DNA of 64,000 nucleotides from Streptomyces reniochalinae (GTDB lineage: Bacteria; Actinomycetota; Actinomycetes; Streptomycetales; Streptomycetaceae). The notes under the pieces were generated by a model, which saw only the letters and a list, made by a program, of their open reading frames with translations, did not search any database and was not told the DNA's origin. The stretch is taken from NCBI RefSeq assembly GCF_003323735.1, contig NZ_QOIM01000042.1, positions 740,780 to 804,779 on the forward strand. The letters are read 5' to 3'. Position numbers and translations under genes: made by a program. Below are positions 52,428 to 61,698 of this stretch, piece after piece; positions within the stretch are counted from its first letter, which is position 1; every line of letters begins with the position of its first letter.

Positions 52428-53783
52428 CTAGACGAGCGCTTCGCGGACGCGGCGGTGGAGCTGGGCGGCGCCGGGGACTTTGCGCCGCTGGTAGGTGGCG
52501 AGAGCGGGGCGGATGGACGCGATGGCCTTGCGAGTGCGGTCGGAGGTCATACCGTCCATCAGATCCAGGGCGGTAGTCCAGGCGGCGATGGCTTCGTCGG
52601 CGCGGGCCTGGGCGGCGAGGCTGTCGCCGAGGTCGGCGTGGGTGAGGGCGTGCACGCGCTTGTACTTGTGCGAGTCCCAGCGGGTGAGGGCGGCACGGTG
52701 TTGGAGCTCGGTGCCGGGGTGGTCGGCAAGATCGGTGAGGGTGCGGGCGGTGTGGCTGGCGACGGTGCCGGCCGCCGGGCCGGAGACCAGGGAGTAGCTG
52801 GGCTGGGGCCCGTCGTCGCGCAGGAGCGCGTCTTCGGCGGACAGTAAGGCGCGGGCGGCAAGGGGTTTCTCGCCGACGGCGGCGTAGGCGCGGGCGTGGG
52901 TGATGTGGAGCAGGGCCTCGGTCTGGCCGTCGACGTGGCCGAGCCCGCGGGTCAGGGCGCCTTCGACGAGGTCGACGCAGTGGTGGGGCTGTTTGAGGCT
53001 GAGGGCCTGGTGGGCGAGGGCGCGCATCATCCAGGCGGCGTGGGCGTGTGGGTCGGCCTCGCAGGCGAGTTGGTAGCCGACTTGGTAGTAGCGCTGGGCG
53101 GCGCCTTCCTGGCCGAGGTCGTGGTGTTTCCAACCGGCGAGGTAGGCGAGTTCGGCCACTGCCCCGAATGCCTGGCGGCGTACATGCTCGCCGGGAAAAC
53201 GACCGCGTAGCAACGGGGCTGCGGTGTCGGCCAGGTAGGCGGTGACGGTGGTCAGGCCGTGGCCGCCGCCCAGGCGTTCGTCGGCGGCCATGAAGGCGGT
53301 GGTGATGTGCCGTACGACGGCCACGTCCTCCTCGCCGATGGTCATCTGGCCGGTGCGGGCGCGCAGGAGCCGGGAGGTGGCCTCGTGGTCGTAGCCGAGG
53401 GGCATGGTCACCCCGACGGTGGTGAAGGCGGCGATGGCGAGGAAGCGGCTGCGTTCGACGTCCGCGCGGCCCAGGTCGGCGGCTGTCGCGACCGGGTCCT
53501 CAGCGGAAGCGAGCGGAGCGTCGTCGCCGCGCAGACCGATCTCGCGGGTGGTGACGCTGCGGCCGGTCCGTCGGGAGAGAGCCTCGGCGAGGTACTGCGG
53601 AATGCGGCCGGTGGGGCGGCGCACGCCGTTGATCCAGTGGGAGATGTTGGCCTTGCCGGTCTGCAGCACTTCGCCGTTCTCCGCTGCCACTTGGCGCACG
53701 GCACGGGCCAGCGCCTCGTAGGTGTAGCCGGATGCGGCCACCGCGTCCCGGAGTCGGGTGTTGGGTTCGTGCCGCGTTGTCAC
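52428..53783 (-). CDS. XRE-like HTH regulator with TPR-type helical domain
   Basis: A 451-residue regulator. The N-terminal HTH contains ASGYTYEALARAVRQVAAEN and GKANISHWINGVRRPTGRIP. The rest is helical repeats with Ala-rich pairs (LGQEGAAQRYYQVGYQLACE). The layout resembles the NsdA-like protein at 40530-42239 without the Gly/Pro insert. The GTG at 53783 follows GGGGAGGGG. It faces a five-gene operon across a 184-base promoter region and probably controls it. Confidence 0.8.
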   Translation of the reverse strand: MTTRHEPNTRLRDAVAASGYTYEALARAVRQVAAENGEVLQTGKANISHWINGVRRPTGRIPQYLAEALSRRTGRSVTTREIGLRGDDAPLASAEDPVATAADLGRADVERSRFLAIAAFTTVGVTMPLGYDHEATSRLLRARTGQMTIGEEDVAVVRHITTAFMAADERLGGGHGLTTVTAYLADTAAPLLRGRFPGEHVRRQAFGAVAELAYLAGWKHHDLGQEGAAQRYYQVGYQLACEADPHAHAAWMMRALAHQALSLKQPHHCVDLVEGALTRGLGHVDGQTEALLHITHARAYAAVGEKPLAARALLSAEDALLRDDGPQPSYSLVSGPAAGTVASHTARTLTDLADHPGTELQHRAALTRWDSHKYKRVHALTHADLGDSLAAQARADEAIAAWTTALDLMDGMTSDRTRKAIASIRPALATYQRRKVPGAAQLHRRVREALV

Positions 53784-53967
53784 AGCCCCTCCCCGGACAG
53801 TGCTGTAAACCGCGTATACCACCTTGCGTGCTCTCCACCGTACCGACTGTGAGTGTTGCTCGGTTCACTGTTTGCAGGCCGCCCGGAGCACACGGGCACA
53901 TCCCATCCAGGCTCCCCACCCCTGGTCCGGGCGGCCTCCCATCCGTACGAGCAACGGAGGCACAGGC

Positions 53968-54714
53968 ATGACCACTCTCGCCGACACGACGATCACGGTC
54001 GAGCTGCCGGAGGCGTTCGACCCGCGCTGGAGCCGCCTGCCGGGCATCACCGTGGACGGGCACCGTCTCACCCTCGACCCGGACGCGTACTTCTTCCGCT
54101 TCGAGGCGCACAGTTGGCTGCTGGCCGACTGGAACCTGGTCAAGACCGAACTGCTGCCCGCCCAGGAGACCGCGGAGAGCGCGGTCGAGCAGTTCGCGCT
54201 GGAGTTCATCAAGGCGCACGCCGCCTCCACCACCGACGCCGCCCAGGTACTGGCCACGGCCTGGCAGGTGTACGCCTACCTCTTCCGCGACGAGCACCTG
54301 GACGGCCTCGGCCTGCCGCAGATCACCGCTGATCATCTGCGGATGCTGCGGCAGGCGGCCACGCTGATGGCCCTGAACAAGGTCGAGTCGGACGGCCACA
54401 TCTCCAACATCGGCCCGTGCTGGTTCTTCCCCGCCGCCACCTCCGTCGTCTTCGATCTGGACGAGGAGATGGGCGGAATGCTGGACGAGGTCTACCACGG
54501 CGGCTGGTTCAACGAGCACCGCCGGATCGAGTCCATCAAGGCGCACGCCGCTCTCGGTGGTCGGCTGGTGCACGGCTGCCAGTCCGTACCGGAGCAATCG
54601 GGCGGAGTGGTGGCTCCCTACGGCACCGCGATGCCCGCCTTCCGCGACGAACTGGCCGCGCTCAAGGGTGACCTGATCGACCGGGTCTACGCCCACCGCC
54701 CCATCCAGAACTGA
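53968..54714 (+). CDS. Conserved hypothetical protein, first gene of a cargo operon
   Basis: A 248-residue soluble protein from ATG 53968, with CGGAGG seven bases upstream. It is mostly helical in the middle, has no membrane segment or signal, and includes NKVESDGHISNIGPCWFFPA. No family was recognised. It heads an operon with phosphotransferase-like, methyltransferase and HAD-like genes and is divergent from an HTH regulator gene. Confidence 0.7.
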   Translation: MTTLADTTITVELPEAFDPRWSRLPGITVDGHRLTLDPDAYFFRFEAHSWLLADWNLVKTELLPAQETAESAVEQFALEFIKAHAASTTDAAQVLATAWQVYAYLFRDEHLDGLGLPQITADHLRMLRQAATLMALNKVESDGHISNIGPCWFFPAATSVVFDLDEEMGGMLDEVYHGGWFNEHRRIESIKAHAALGGRLVHGCQSVPEQSGGVVAPYGTAMPAFRDELAALKGDLIDRVYAHRPIQN

Positions 54715-54800
54715 CCGCAACGGACGTCCCTTGTACGGCCGCTGGGCGGGCGAGGCCCCGACCGCCCGCCCAGCGGCACCACCCACGCTGGAGCCTCGTG

Positions 54801-55715
54801 ATGGACCAGAAGAACGCCGCTGCCGAACTCCTCACCGACTTGTCCACCCTCACCAGCCGCTCGGCACCCGCTCGTGCCCCGGTGCGCGTGTGGTCCATGT
54901 CCGGCGTCGAGCGCGTCACCTTCCCCGACAGCTCGACGGCTGTTTTCAAGTACGCCCGCGCCCCCTTCGACAACGAGGACCAGGCTCTGCGCATGGCGCG
55001 CACTCGTGGTGTGCCCGTACCCCGGGTGCACGCCTCCGCGCACCGGGAGGGCTGGCTCGGGATGCTGATGGACGACCTTGGGGAGCCGGCTCGCGAAGGT
55101 GATGACCTCGATGGCGCCGCAGCGGCTGTCGTGCTGCATGCCGCCGGCCCCACCACCGTCCTCCCTCTGCTGGACGAGGCTCGCCTTGGCGCCCTCCCGA
55201 GGAGGGCTCTCGACCACCTCGACCAGCTGCGCAAGACTGAGCGCTGGACGGACGCCGGGGACGTCGAGGGCGCCCTCGACTGCCTCGCCCAAGCCGCTGC
55301 CACGCGGGCCCGTGGCACCACCGTGGCCCCCTTCGGCTGGGTGCACTCCGAGTTCCACCCCACCAGCCTGCACATCACCCACAACGGATGGCGCCTGCTG
55401 GACCTCGCCCGTGCCTTCACCGGCCCCGGACTGCTCGATCTCGCCAGTTGGCACGGCACTCTCGACGAGCCCGACCCCGCGCGGTTGCGCGGGCTGCTGG
55501 AGTCCTACGTCGCGGCAGGCGGCACCCCAGATGCCCTCACCGAGCGCGGCGGCCTGACTGCTGAGGCATGGGCGCTGGGCTGGCACCGCGTCTGGGCGGT
55601 GGAGTGGTTCATGGAACTGGCCGTGCGCTGGATCAACGACCCGGCCACCGATCCCGCCTACCTCAAGGTCGTACGCCGCCACCTCGCGGAGGCGGTACGG
55701 CTGTTGGAGGCGTAG
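54801..55715 (+). CDS. Aminoglycoside-phosphotransferase-like (APH fold) protein
   Basis: A 304-residue protein with a small kinase N-lobe (VERVTFPDSSTAVFKYARA, with the Lys on strand 3) and a helical C-lobe. The catalytic loop usually written HGDxHxxN reads HSEFHPTSLHI here, so the catalytic Asp is Glu and the metal Asn is Ser. The metal-binding segment is WRLLDLARAFTGPG. The enzyme may be weak, altered or a binding protein. GGAG lies seven bases before ATG 54801. It abuts the methyltransferase gene. Confidence 0.75.
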   Translation: MDQKNAAAELLTDLSTLTSRSAPARAPVRVWSMSGVERVTFPDSSTAVFKYARAPFDNEDQALRMARTRGVPVPRVHASAHREGWLGMLMDDLGEPAREGDDLDGAAAAVVLHAAGPTTVLPLLDEARLGALPRRALDHLDQLRKTERWTDAGDVEGALDCLAQAAATRARGTTVAPFGWVHSEFHPTSLHITHNGWRLLDLARAFTGPGLLDLASWHGTLDEPDPARLRGLLESYVAAGGTPDALTERGGLTAEAWALGWHRVWAVEWFMELAVRWINDPATDPAYLKVVRRHLAEAVRLLEA

Positions 55716-56411
55716 ATGTTCGCTGCACACCCCTCGCCCTGGCACTCGCACGCGCTGCAACGTCTGGCCGACGGACCGGCCGAACCGCTCGTGCCACCGT
55801 CACGCATGGAGTGGACACCGCATCGCGGGCACGGCCCCGGTGCCGAGCTCCTCGGCACGCGTCTGCACGGCAAGCGGGCCCTTGAACTCGGCTGCGGCCC
55901 CGGTCACAACGCCGCCCACCTCTCCCACCACCACGGCGTCCAGGCGACCGCCATCGACCTCGTCGGTCTCCAGATACGACGTGCCCGCAGCCATTACGGC
56001 CACATCCCCCATCTCACCTTCTCCGCCGGGCACGCGCTGCACTACCTCCACGCAGCCCAAGAGCCCTTCGACGCCATCTACTCCGTCTTCGGCGCCATCG
56101 GACTGGTGGCTCCCGAGCTGTTGCTACCGGCCGCTGCGGATTGCCTGACCGATCGCGGGCTGCTCGCCTTCGCCGCGCCCCACCCACGACGACGCGGAGG
56201 TACGCCGGAGCCCGGAGTTTCCCCCAGCCGGGACCTGCTCACCCTTCCCGACCGCAGCCGACTCCCCATCGTCCGCTGGGACCTGGAAGCGACCGCCTGG
56301 AGCCATCACCTCCACCGCGCCGGACTCCGACAGATCACCAGCCAGACCGTCAGCCACCCCGGTGGGAGTCGTCGCCCCACCACGCTTCTGATCACCGCAC
56401 GCAAAACCTGA
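55716..56411 (+). CDS. Class I SAM-dependent methyltransferase
   Basis: A 231-residue methyltransferase with the SAM motif ALELGCGPGHNAAHLS, the acidic strand-2 residue in ATAIDLVG, and motif IV-like DAIYSVFGAIG. The ATG directly follows the TAG of the phosphotransferase-like gene, with GGAGG inside the upstream gene. It probably methylates a small molecule made or modified by its operon partners. The substrate is unknown. Confidence 0.82.
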   Translation: MFAAHPSPWHSHALQRLADGPAEPLVPPSRMEWTPHRGHGPGAELLGTRLHGKRALELGCGPGHNAAHLSHHHGVQATAIDLVGLQIRRARSHYGHIPHLTFSAGHALHYLHAAQEPFDAIYSVFGAIGLVAPELLLPAAADCLTDRGLLAFAAPHPRRRGGTPEPGVSPSRDLLTLPDRSRLPIVRWDLEATAWSHHLHRAGLRQITSQTVSHPGGSRRPTTLLITARKT

Positions 56412-56452
56412 CCCGAACCGGCCTCACCCCCACCTCACCCGAGGAGGCACCG

Positions 56453-57022
56453 ATGCGTCAGCTCCACCTGCTCATAGACATCGACGGAGTCCTCATCCCC
56501 TTCCCCGCCCCCGACGGCGCCACCCCCATCGACCACGTCCGCCACCACGTCGTACCGGCCGGACGCCCCTCCACCAGGCCGGTCCCGGTCTGGCTCAACC
56601 CCGCCCACGGCGCCATGCTCAGCGCGCTCACGACCACCAGCAGGCTCACCGCGCAGTGGTGCACGAGCTGGCGAGACGACGCGAGCAGACTCATCGCGCC
56701 GCTCCTCGGACTGCCGGCCTGGCCGCACCTCAACCTCCCGCGTCCGCAGATCACCACCAGCCACCCCAACGGCTACCTGTGGAAACGCGACTTCGTCGAC
56801 GCTTGGCTCGACGACACTCCCACCGCATGGATCGACGACGATTTCACTGCCCTCGACCACGCCTGGGCCGCCCAACGCACCGCCCGCGGCCTGCCAACTC
56901 TCCTCATCCAACCCGACCCCCACGTCGGCCTGCTGCCCAAACACCTCACCGCAGTGGAACGTTGGGCCTCACACACCGCCTCGCACCTCGGACAACAGCC
57001 CATGGCCAGGGAACCGCTGTGA
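56453..57022 (+). CDS. HAD-like hydrolase domain protein
   Basis: A 189-residue protein starting MRQLHLLIDIDGVLIPF. The DxD pair (D9, D11) is the HAD nucleophile and acid, and WIDDDFTALDH near the end fits the metal-binding motif IV. Phosphatase-like activity is plausible. CGAGGAGG lies about six bases before the ATG. The stop overlaps the next small gene by four bases (GTGA). Confidence 0.75.
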   Translation: MRQLHLLIDIDGVLIPFPAPDGATPIDHVRHHVVPAGRPSTRPVPVWLNPAHGAMLSALTTTSRLTAQWCTSWRDDASRLIAPLLGLPAWPHLNLPRPQITTSHPNGYLWKRDFVDAWLDDTPTAWIDDDFTALDHAWAAQRTARGLPTLLIQPDPHVGLLPKHLTAVERWASHTASHLGQQPMAREPL

Positions 57023-57270
57023 GCCCGCTGCCCCTGACTGCGCAAACCGACGATGGCAACCACTGGGTGACCGGCCGCTGCATGCTCTACTGCCGACGCG
57101 GCAGCACACGCGTCCTCTGGCTCGGGCCCATTCACGCCCCCGGTGCAACCGGTGCCATGTACGGCTGTGGGCAGTGCATCGCCGAACTCAACTACATGGT
57201 CCATGACCAACTGCGTCGGAAGAATCTCGGCGCAATCCCAGTACACGAAAGCCACGCCCCTGGGCCCTGA
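57019..57270 (+). CDS. Small Cys-containing hypothetical protein
   Basis: An 83-residue protein from GTG 57019, coupled to the HAD-like gene. Four Cys occur as CMLYC and, 36 residues later, CGQC, a zinc-ribbon-like layout. Such small proteins are frequent in actinomycete integrative elements. It converges with the relaxase gene, 30 bases away. Confidence 0.6.
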   Translation: MSPLPLTAQTDDGNHWVTGRCMLYCRRGSTRVLWLGPIHAPGATGAMYGCGQCIAELNYMVHDQLRRKNLGAIPVHESHAPGP

Positions 57271-57300
57271 CAGCTCCTACCGCTGGCTATGCGGGAGAGA

Positions 57301-59016
57301 TCAGCGTTGGCGCCGATGCGTGTCTTGAGGAGTAAGCCGGTGCTGCGCGGCAGCCGGAGGCTGGCTGGGCTGTTGGGCTGCCAAGCGGGCGTGGGTGCTG
57401 CGCGCTTGGGCGGCCTGAGCTCGGGCGCTGGGAGCGGGGCGTTGCCCGAGACGGTGAAGGCGCCAGATGAGGACCTCTGCCGGGAAGCGCGTGTCGTCCA
57501 GCGTCCGTTGCTGGGCTGTCTGTTGGAGGAGGCGGGCGGGGTTGTGGCCGATGTTCCCGGCCGTGGCCAGTGCGCTGGTCAGGGCGCCCCAGGAGGGATC
57601 GGCGAGGATGCGCTCGGCGTGGTCGGGCACGACCTGGCGTACGTGGTGGGCGTAGCGATGAGCGCCCTGATGTGCAGGTGCGCGTTCACGGAGGTTCACC
57701 AGGGGCTGGGCGGCTGCCTGCTGGTAGGCGGCTTGGACGTGGTGCAGCGCTTGGCGCGCGGCGGTTTCCTGCTGGGCGTGCTGCCGGGCGGCATGCCAGC
57801 GGGAAGCGGCGGCCATGGCGAGAATGGCGGCGTCGAGCACCATGGCGAAGCCTGCCCCGTCCTTGGTCGGGGGCTGTCGGAGCATGGTCTTGACGGCGCC
57901 GCGCAGGGCGCGGGCGTGCTGGTGGTCGGCCTAGATGCGGGAGCGGGTGGCGCGCTCGAAAGCCGTTGCGGCCTGGCGGAGTTGGGGTTGCATTTGCTTG
58001 GGGGCGAGGAGGGGGAGGGCGTCGAGTGCTTCACCAAAGGCGGCAAGGTGGGCATGGGCTGCCGCGTCGTCCTGCCCGCGCTCCAGGAGCGAGGGGATGC
58101 GGTCGATGCTGGCGGTGGCCTGGTGCCAGGGGTCGGGGCGCCGGATGTCTCCCAGAGCAGCGGCTGGTGGCAGGTCGGTGGCGTCGAGGCGTTCGCGGAT
58201 CTTGGGGAACGAGAGGTCGGGGGCGAGTGTGGAGCCGGAGAAGTACACCGGCTCGCCCGTCTTGTTGGTGTCTCCGGTCAGGGCGATCTTGTAGCCGCGT
58301 ACGTCGCCGGAGGGGAAGTACTGCACGTCCACCAGGACGTCGTCGGTTTCGGTGAGCAGGTGGAGGAACTCCTGCGGGCTGGTTGCGGCGGAGACCGCGG
58401 TGCGCACGGTGGTGCGCAGCTGCTCGCGGGCGGTGTGCTGGCGGCCTGTGCGGTGGGCTTTCTCGGTTTCGGCGCGGGTGGGGCGTTGGGCGGCGGTGCG
58501 GTCCCCGCGTGGGCGCTGGTGGAGTCCGTAGTCCTTCTCGACGGCCTGCAGTTCGCGGTCGGCGGTGAGGTAGTCGTTCCAGTGGCGGGCGGGGCGCAGG
58601 TCGCCGCGGACGGTGGTGGCAGCGATGTGGATGTGGTCCTCGGCGTGCCGGACGGCGACCCAGCGGCAGCCGTCCGCATCCCCCTCGGGAGCGATGCCGG
58701 TGGCGGCCACGATGCGGCGGGCGATGGCGGCCCATTCGGCATCGGTGAGGGTGCGGTCCTCGGGGGTGGCACGCAGCGAGCAGTGCCACACGTGCTGGGC
58801 GGGCGCGGCCTGGCCGGCCTGCTGCACGCGCAGGTCGAGAGCCTGGGCCAGTTGCCGGTGGGCGGCCTGGGGGCCACGGCTGCGGCCGGGGTCGGGGGCG
58901 AAGTCCTCCCAGGAGGCGACCAGGTGGGGGTCGGTGTGCTCGTTGGCTCGGCCGGGCCCGTAGAGGTAGCGCAGCAGCTTGCCGGTGTCCCTGCCCCGGC
59001 TGATCTTGGCGATCAT
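57301..59016 (-). pseudogene. Relaxase (MobA/VirD2-like) interrupted by an in-frame TAG
   Basis: One frame from ATG 59016 to the stop at 57301 (572 codons) is broken by TAG at 57931-57933, between SRI and ADHQHARALRG. The N-terminal 361 residues hold the nuclease: MIAKISRGRDTGKLLRYLYG, the HCSLRA strand and the metal motif RHAEDHIHIAAT. The 210 codons after the TAG keep coding character (VLDAAILAMAAASRWHAARQ). The nicking domain may still be made as a shorter protein. The start overlaps mobC by four bases. It nicks oriT to start transfer. Confidence 0.8.
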
Positions 59017-59663
59017 GCGGCCCTCGCACGATCGGCCACGGCCTTGTCGGAAGCGGTGTCGATCGCAGCCGCCGTAGCCTGGGCGGTCTCCAGCGCCTTC
59101 TCGGCCTGCCCCAGGACGGCGGTATCCACAGGGCGTGGGGCGCCGCCGCTGTTGAGCCGGAAGGCGACCTGGTTCACGTTGTTGCCGATATAGGCGACCT
59201 GCCTACGCAGGGCAGCGAGTTCATCGATGAGGTCGTCAACTGCTGTGCGCTGGCCCGGCAGGCTGAGGTCGCCGTCGAGGTAGGCCATGACTGCGGCGCC
59301 GACCAGGTGGGCGCCGGCGATGTTCAACGACCGGGCCCTGGTGAGGATCTGGGCCTTCTCCTCGGCGCTGTAGCGCACATCGACCCGCTCCTGCCGCTGT
59401 ATGTCCTTGCGCTGACGCCGTCGGGCGATGCGGTGCAGCGCGGCCTCCTCCGCGGCGCGGCCGGTGCCAACGGCGACCGTCGCCTGTGTGGGCACCCCCT
59501 GGTGCCCGCGCGTCTCCGCCACCCCTGGGGCGGAGGCACCCCCGTTGAGACCGGCCTTGGACGGTCCAACGGCATACCTTGCTGCGTCGTTGTTCCCTGC
59601 CGTCGAGTGCGCGCGGGGATCGGCAAGAGCACGATTTATGGAGCGGTGTTGGCGGTCGGGCAT
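59013..59663 (-). CDS. MobC-like relaxosome protein
   Basis: A 216-residue protein with a disordered first half, then the MobC core: RVDVRYSAEEKAQILTRARS (ribbon-helix-helix-like start) and YIGNNVNQVAFRLNSGG, the family hallmark, followed by a helical tail. It binds oriT DNA and helps the relaxase. ATG 59663 has AGGAGA upstream. It is translationally coupled to the relaxase gene. Confidence 0.82.
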   Translation of the reverse strand: MPDRQHRSINRALADPRAHSTAGNNDAARYAVGPSKAGLNGGASAPGVAETRGHQGVPTQATVAVGTGRAAEEAALHRIARRRQRKDIQRQERVDVRYSAEEKAQILTRARSLNIAGAHLVGAAVMAYLDGDLSLPGQRTAVDDLIDELAALRRQVAYIGNNVNQVAFRLNSGGAPRPVDTAVLGQAEKALETAQATAAAIDTASDKAVADRARAA

Positions 59664-59711
59664 ACGTGCATCTCCTGGGTTCTGGGCGTGGGTGGGTTTG
59701 GTCCGGGGCTG

Positions 59712-59963
59712 AGCGGATGGATCCGCTGCGTCGTTGCGGACCGGTCACTGCGGCGCGTTCGCAGTGGTCATGGGGTCGTGCACGGAGGGGCGTACACGCG
59801 AGCCCCTCTCTAAGGAGGGGCTCGCGCGTGTACGCCACGGCGTGTGTACGGCGTGCACGCCGCCGTGAACGGTCTACCTGGGGTTTCTCGGTGAGCGTGT
59901 ACGGCGTGAACGGTGCGTGGACGGTCTCGCGTACACGGGGTGCGTGTACGGTCCCGTGAACGC
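59712..59963. repeat. Iteron-like repeats and inverted repeats; candidate oriT or replication origin
   Basis: The 365-base gap between the ATPase gene and mobC holds ten copies of CGTGNACGG or close variants in about 140 bases: 59827, 59843, 59852, 59864, 59896, 59905, 59916, 59930 (inverted), 59943 and 59955. To the left are an 11-base perfect hairpin (59798-59808 with 59815-59825) extended by CGTACAC/GTGTACG, a palindrome AGCGGAT-GG-ATCCGCT (59712-59727) and CACTGCG/CGCAGTG (59746-59766). No gene fits. Its place next to mobC suits oriT; iterons suit an initiator-binding origin. Confidence 0.65.
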
Positions 59964-60028
59964 TCCAAGTGCCCTGCGTGGCTGATCGATTGCGGAGGGC
60001 ATTTGCACGGTCAGCCCGGTCTTGGCGG

Positions 60029-61573
60029 TCACGAGGCTGCGGTCAGGTGCCGGGCGGAGGGACGGTAACGGGCCTGGTTACCGCCTCCGGAGCCACCGGC
60101 GGCGCCCTCGGTCTTGGTGGCCAGGCCGGACTTCACCAGCCGCTCCAGGCGGCGTCGGGCCCTCTCCACATCACCGCGTGCCGGGGTGGCCTCGCCGGTC
60201 AGTGCGGTGGCCAGTTCCCGGGCGGTCAGCCCGTCGGTGGCTGACCGCAGCAGGGTGACCGGGTCGAGGCTCTGCTCCACGTAGGAGGTGCCCCGGTCGT
60301 GGTTGTGGATGACCGGCAGCGGGCCGATCTCCCCGGTCACCGTCTTGAGCTGGTGGACGGTGATCGCCGGGTCACCGGCCTCACCGGCGATGAAGAGCAC
60401 GCTGCCCGCTCCGGAGGTGAACCACGTGGAGCCGTAGACCCGGTCCAGGACAGGGCGTTGACCGCGCGGGGCTTCGGCGGTGGCCTTGCGCTGGTGGTGC
60501 AGCTCCAGTAGCTGCACCCCTTCGCGTAGCGCGTGCTGGCGGGCGTTGTTGTAGGCGATGGCGGCCTCGTCGTCGGTCAGCTTGCTGACCGCGTCCTTGA
60601 GGCTGTCGATCACCACGGTGTCCGCGCGGTGGGCGGCGGCCAGCTCCGCCAGGAGGTGAGGCTCCTTGTCCAGGGTGGCGGGCAGGGGGCCGGACCACAC
60701 CGCGAGCCGGTCGCGCAGCTTCGGCTCATCGGCAGGCCCCAGACCCTGCGCCAGCGCACGGGCGATCTGGGGCGGCCGGTCGAGAGCGAGATACAGGGCG
60801 CGCCGGCTCTCGGCGACCGGCAGATCGAGGACGGCCGCATAGACGCCCAGGCGGGCGAGGAGGAGTTGGTGGGCGAGGCTGGTCTTGCCCACCCCCGGTG
60901 GCCCGACCAGCATCAGGCTTTCGCCCTCTGCCCAGGCGGTCTGCTCCCGCGTGCCCCACAGCGGTTCGGTGTCCGCTCCGGTATCGGTGATGAAGGACCA
61001 CCCGTCGGTGGCGTAGCGCGCCAGCCGCGAGCCACCTGCTGCGTTCGCCCGTTCACGTCCGTCGCGTACCGAGGTCTCCAGCTCGGTACGCACCCGCTCC
61101 GGCTCCACGCCGGGGTCGGTGGCCTGTTGGGCGGCACGGAGCGCGGCGGCTTGGAGGGCTCGGCGGTCGGCCATGCGCCGCACGATCTGCGCGTAATACG
61201 CCGAGCTGCCGCCCGCGTGCGACAACGTAGCCAGGCTCTGCACGTACGCCGGTCCTCCGACCCGTTCCAGATCGCCGCTCGTGCGCAGTGCGTCGATGAG
61301 GGCGATGGGGTCGGCCGGGTCGCCGTTGTGGTGCTGGTGGGAGAGCGCGCGCCATACGGTCTCGTGCGCAGGACGGTAGAAGTCCGCAGCCTCCAGGTGC
61401 TGTTGGATCTCGTCCCACGCCTCGCGCGCGTGCATGCACGCGCCGAGCACGGAACGCTCGGCCTCCAGGTCGCACGGAGGGGCGGAGAAGGGCGCCGACG
61501 GCTCCGCTTCCTCAGGTGGGCGGTCCCAGGACTGGGGCGACGGGCGCGACGGCGGAACCGTACGCTGCGGCAC
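60029..61573 (-). CDS. DnaB-like replicative helicase/RepA-type ATPase
   Basis: A 514-residue protein. Residues 30-140 match the DnaB N-terminal domain (CDLEAERSVLGACMHAREAW). The RecA-like ATPase has Walker A GPPGVGKTSL (224-233) and Walker B-like TVVIDSLKD. A C-terminal winged-helix-like segment (about 430-490) ends in a Gly-rich tail. This fusion is common as the replication protein of actinomycete integrative elements and plasmids. GTG 61573 has GAGG seven bases upstream. The iteron-like region is directly downstream. Confidence 0.82.
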   Translation of the reverse strand: MPQRTVPPSRPSPQSWDRPPEEAEPSAPFSAPPCDLEAERSVLGACMHAREAWDEIQQHLEAADFYRPAHETVWRALSHQHHNGDPADPIALIDALRTSGDLERVGGPAYVQSLATLSHAGGSSAYYAQIVRRMADRRALQAAALRAAQQATDPGVEPERVRTELETSVRDGRERANAAGGSRLARYATDGWSFITDTGADTEPLWGTREQTAWAEGESLMLVGPPGVGKTSLAHQLLLARLGVYAAVLDLPVAESRRALYLALDRPPQIARALAQGLGPADEPKLRDRLAVWSGPLPATLDKEPHLLAELAAAHRADTVVIDSLKDAVSKLTDDEAAIAYNNARQHALREGVQLLELHHQRKATAEAPRGQRPVLDRVYGSTWFTSGAGSVLFIAGEAGDPAITVHQLKTVTGEIGPLPVIHNHDRGTSYVEQSLDPVTLLRSATDGLTARELATALTGEATPARGDVERARRRLERLVKSGLATKTEGAAGGSGGGNQARYRPSARHLTAAS

Positions 61574-61698
61574 AGCACGTCCTCACTGGTGGTGCGGGGT
61601 CTGCGGCCCCGGCCACCTCAGGCAGATCGTTCAGACACGGGCGATGAGTTGAGGAGTCAGCGGCCCTCGGCGTTGGTGCGCCGAGGGCCGCTGCGCGC

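Noticed and set aside
59827..59963. CRISPR-like array in the mobile element
   Set aside because: Repeats are only nine bases, variable in spacing and partly inverted, which fits iterons rather than a CRISPR.
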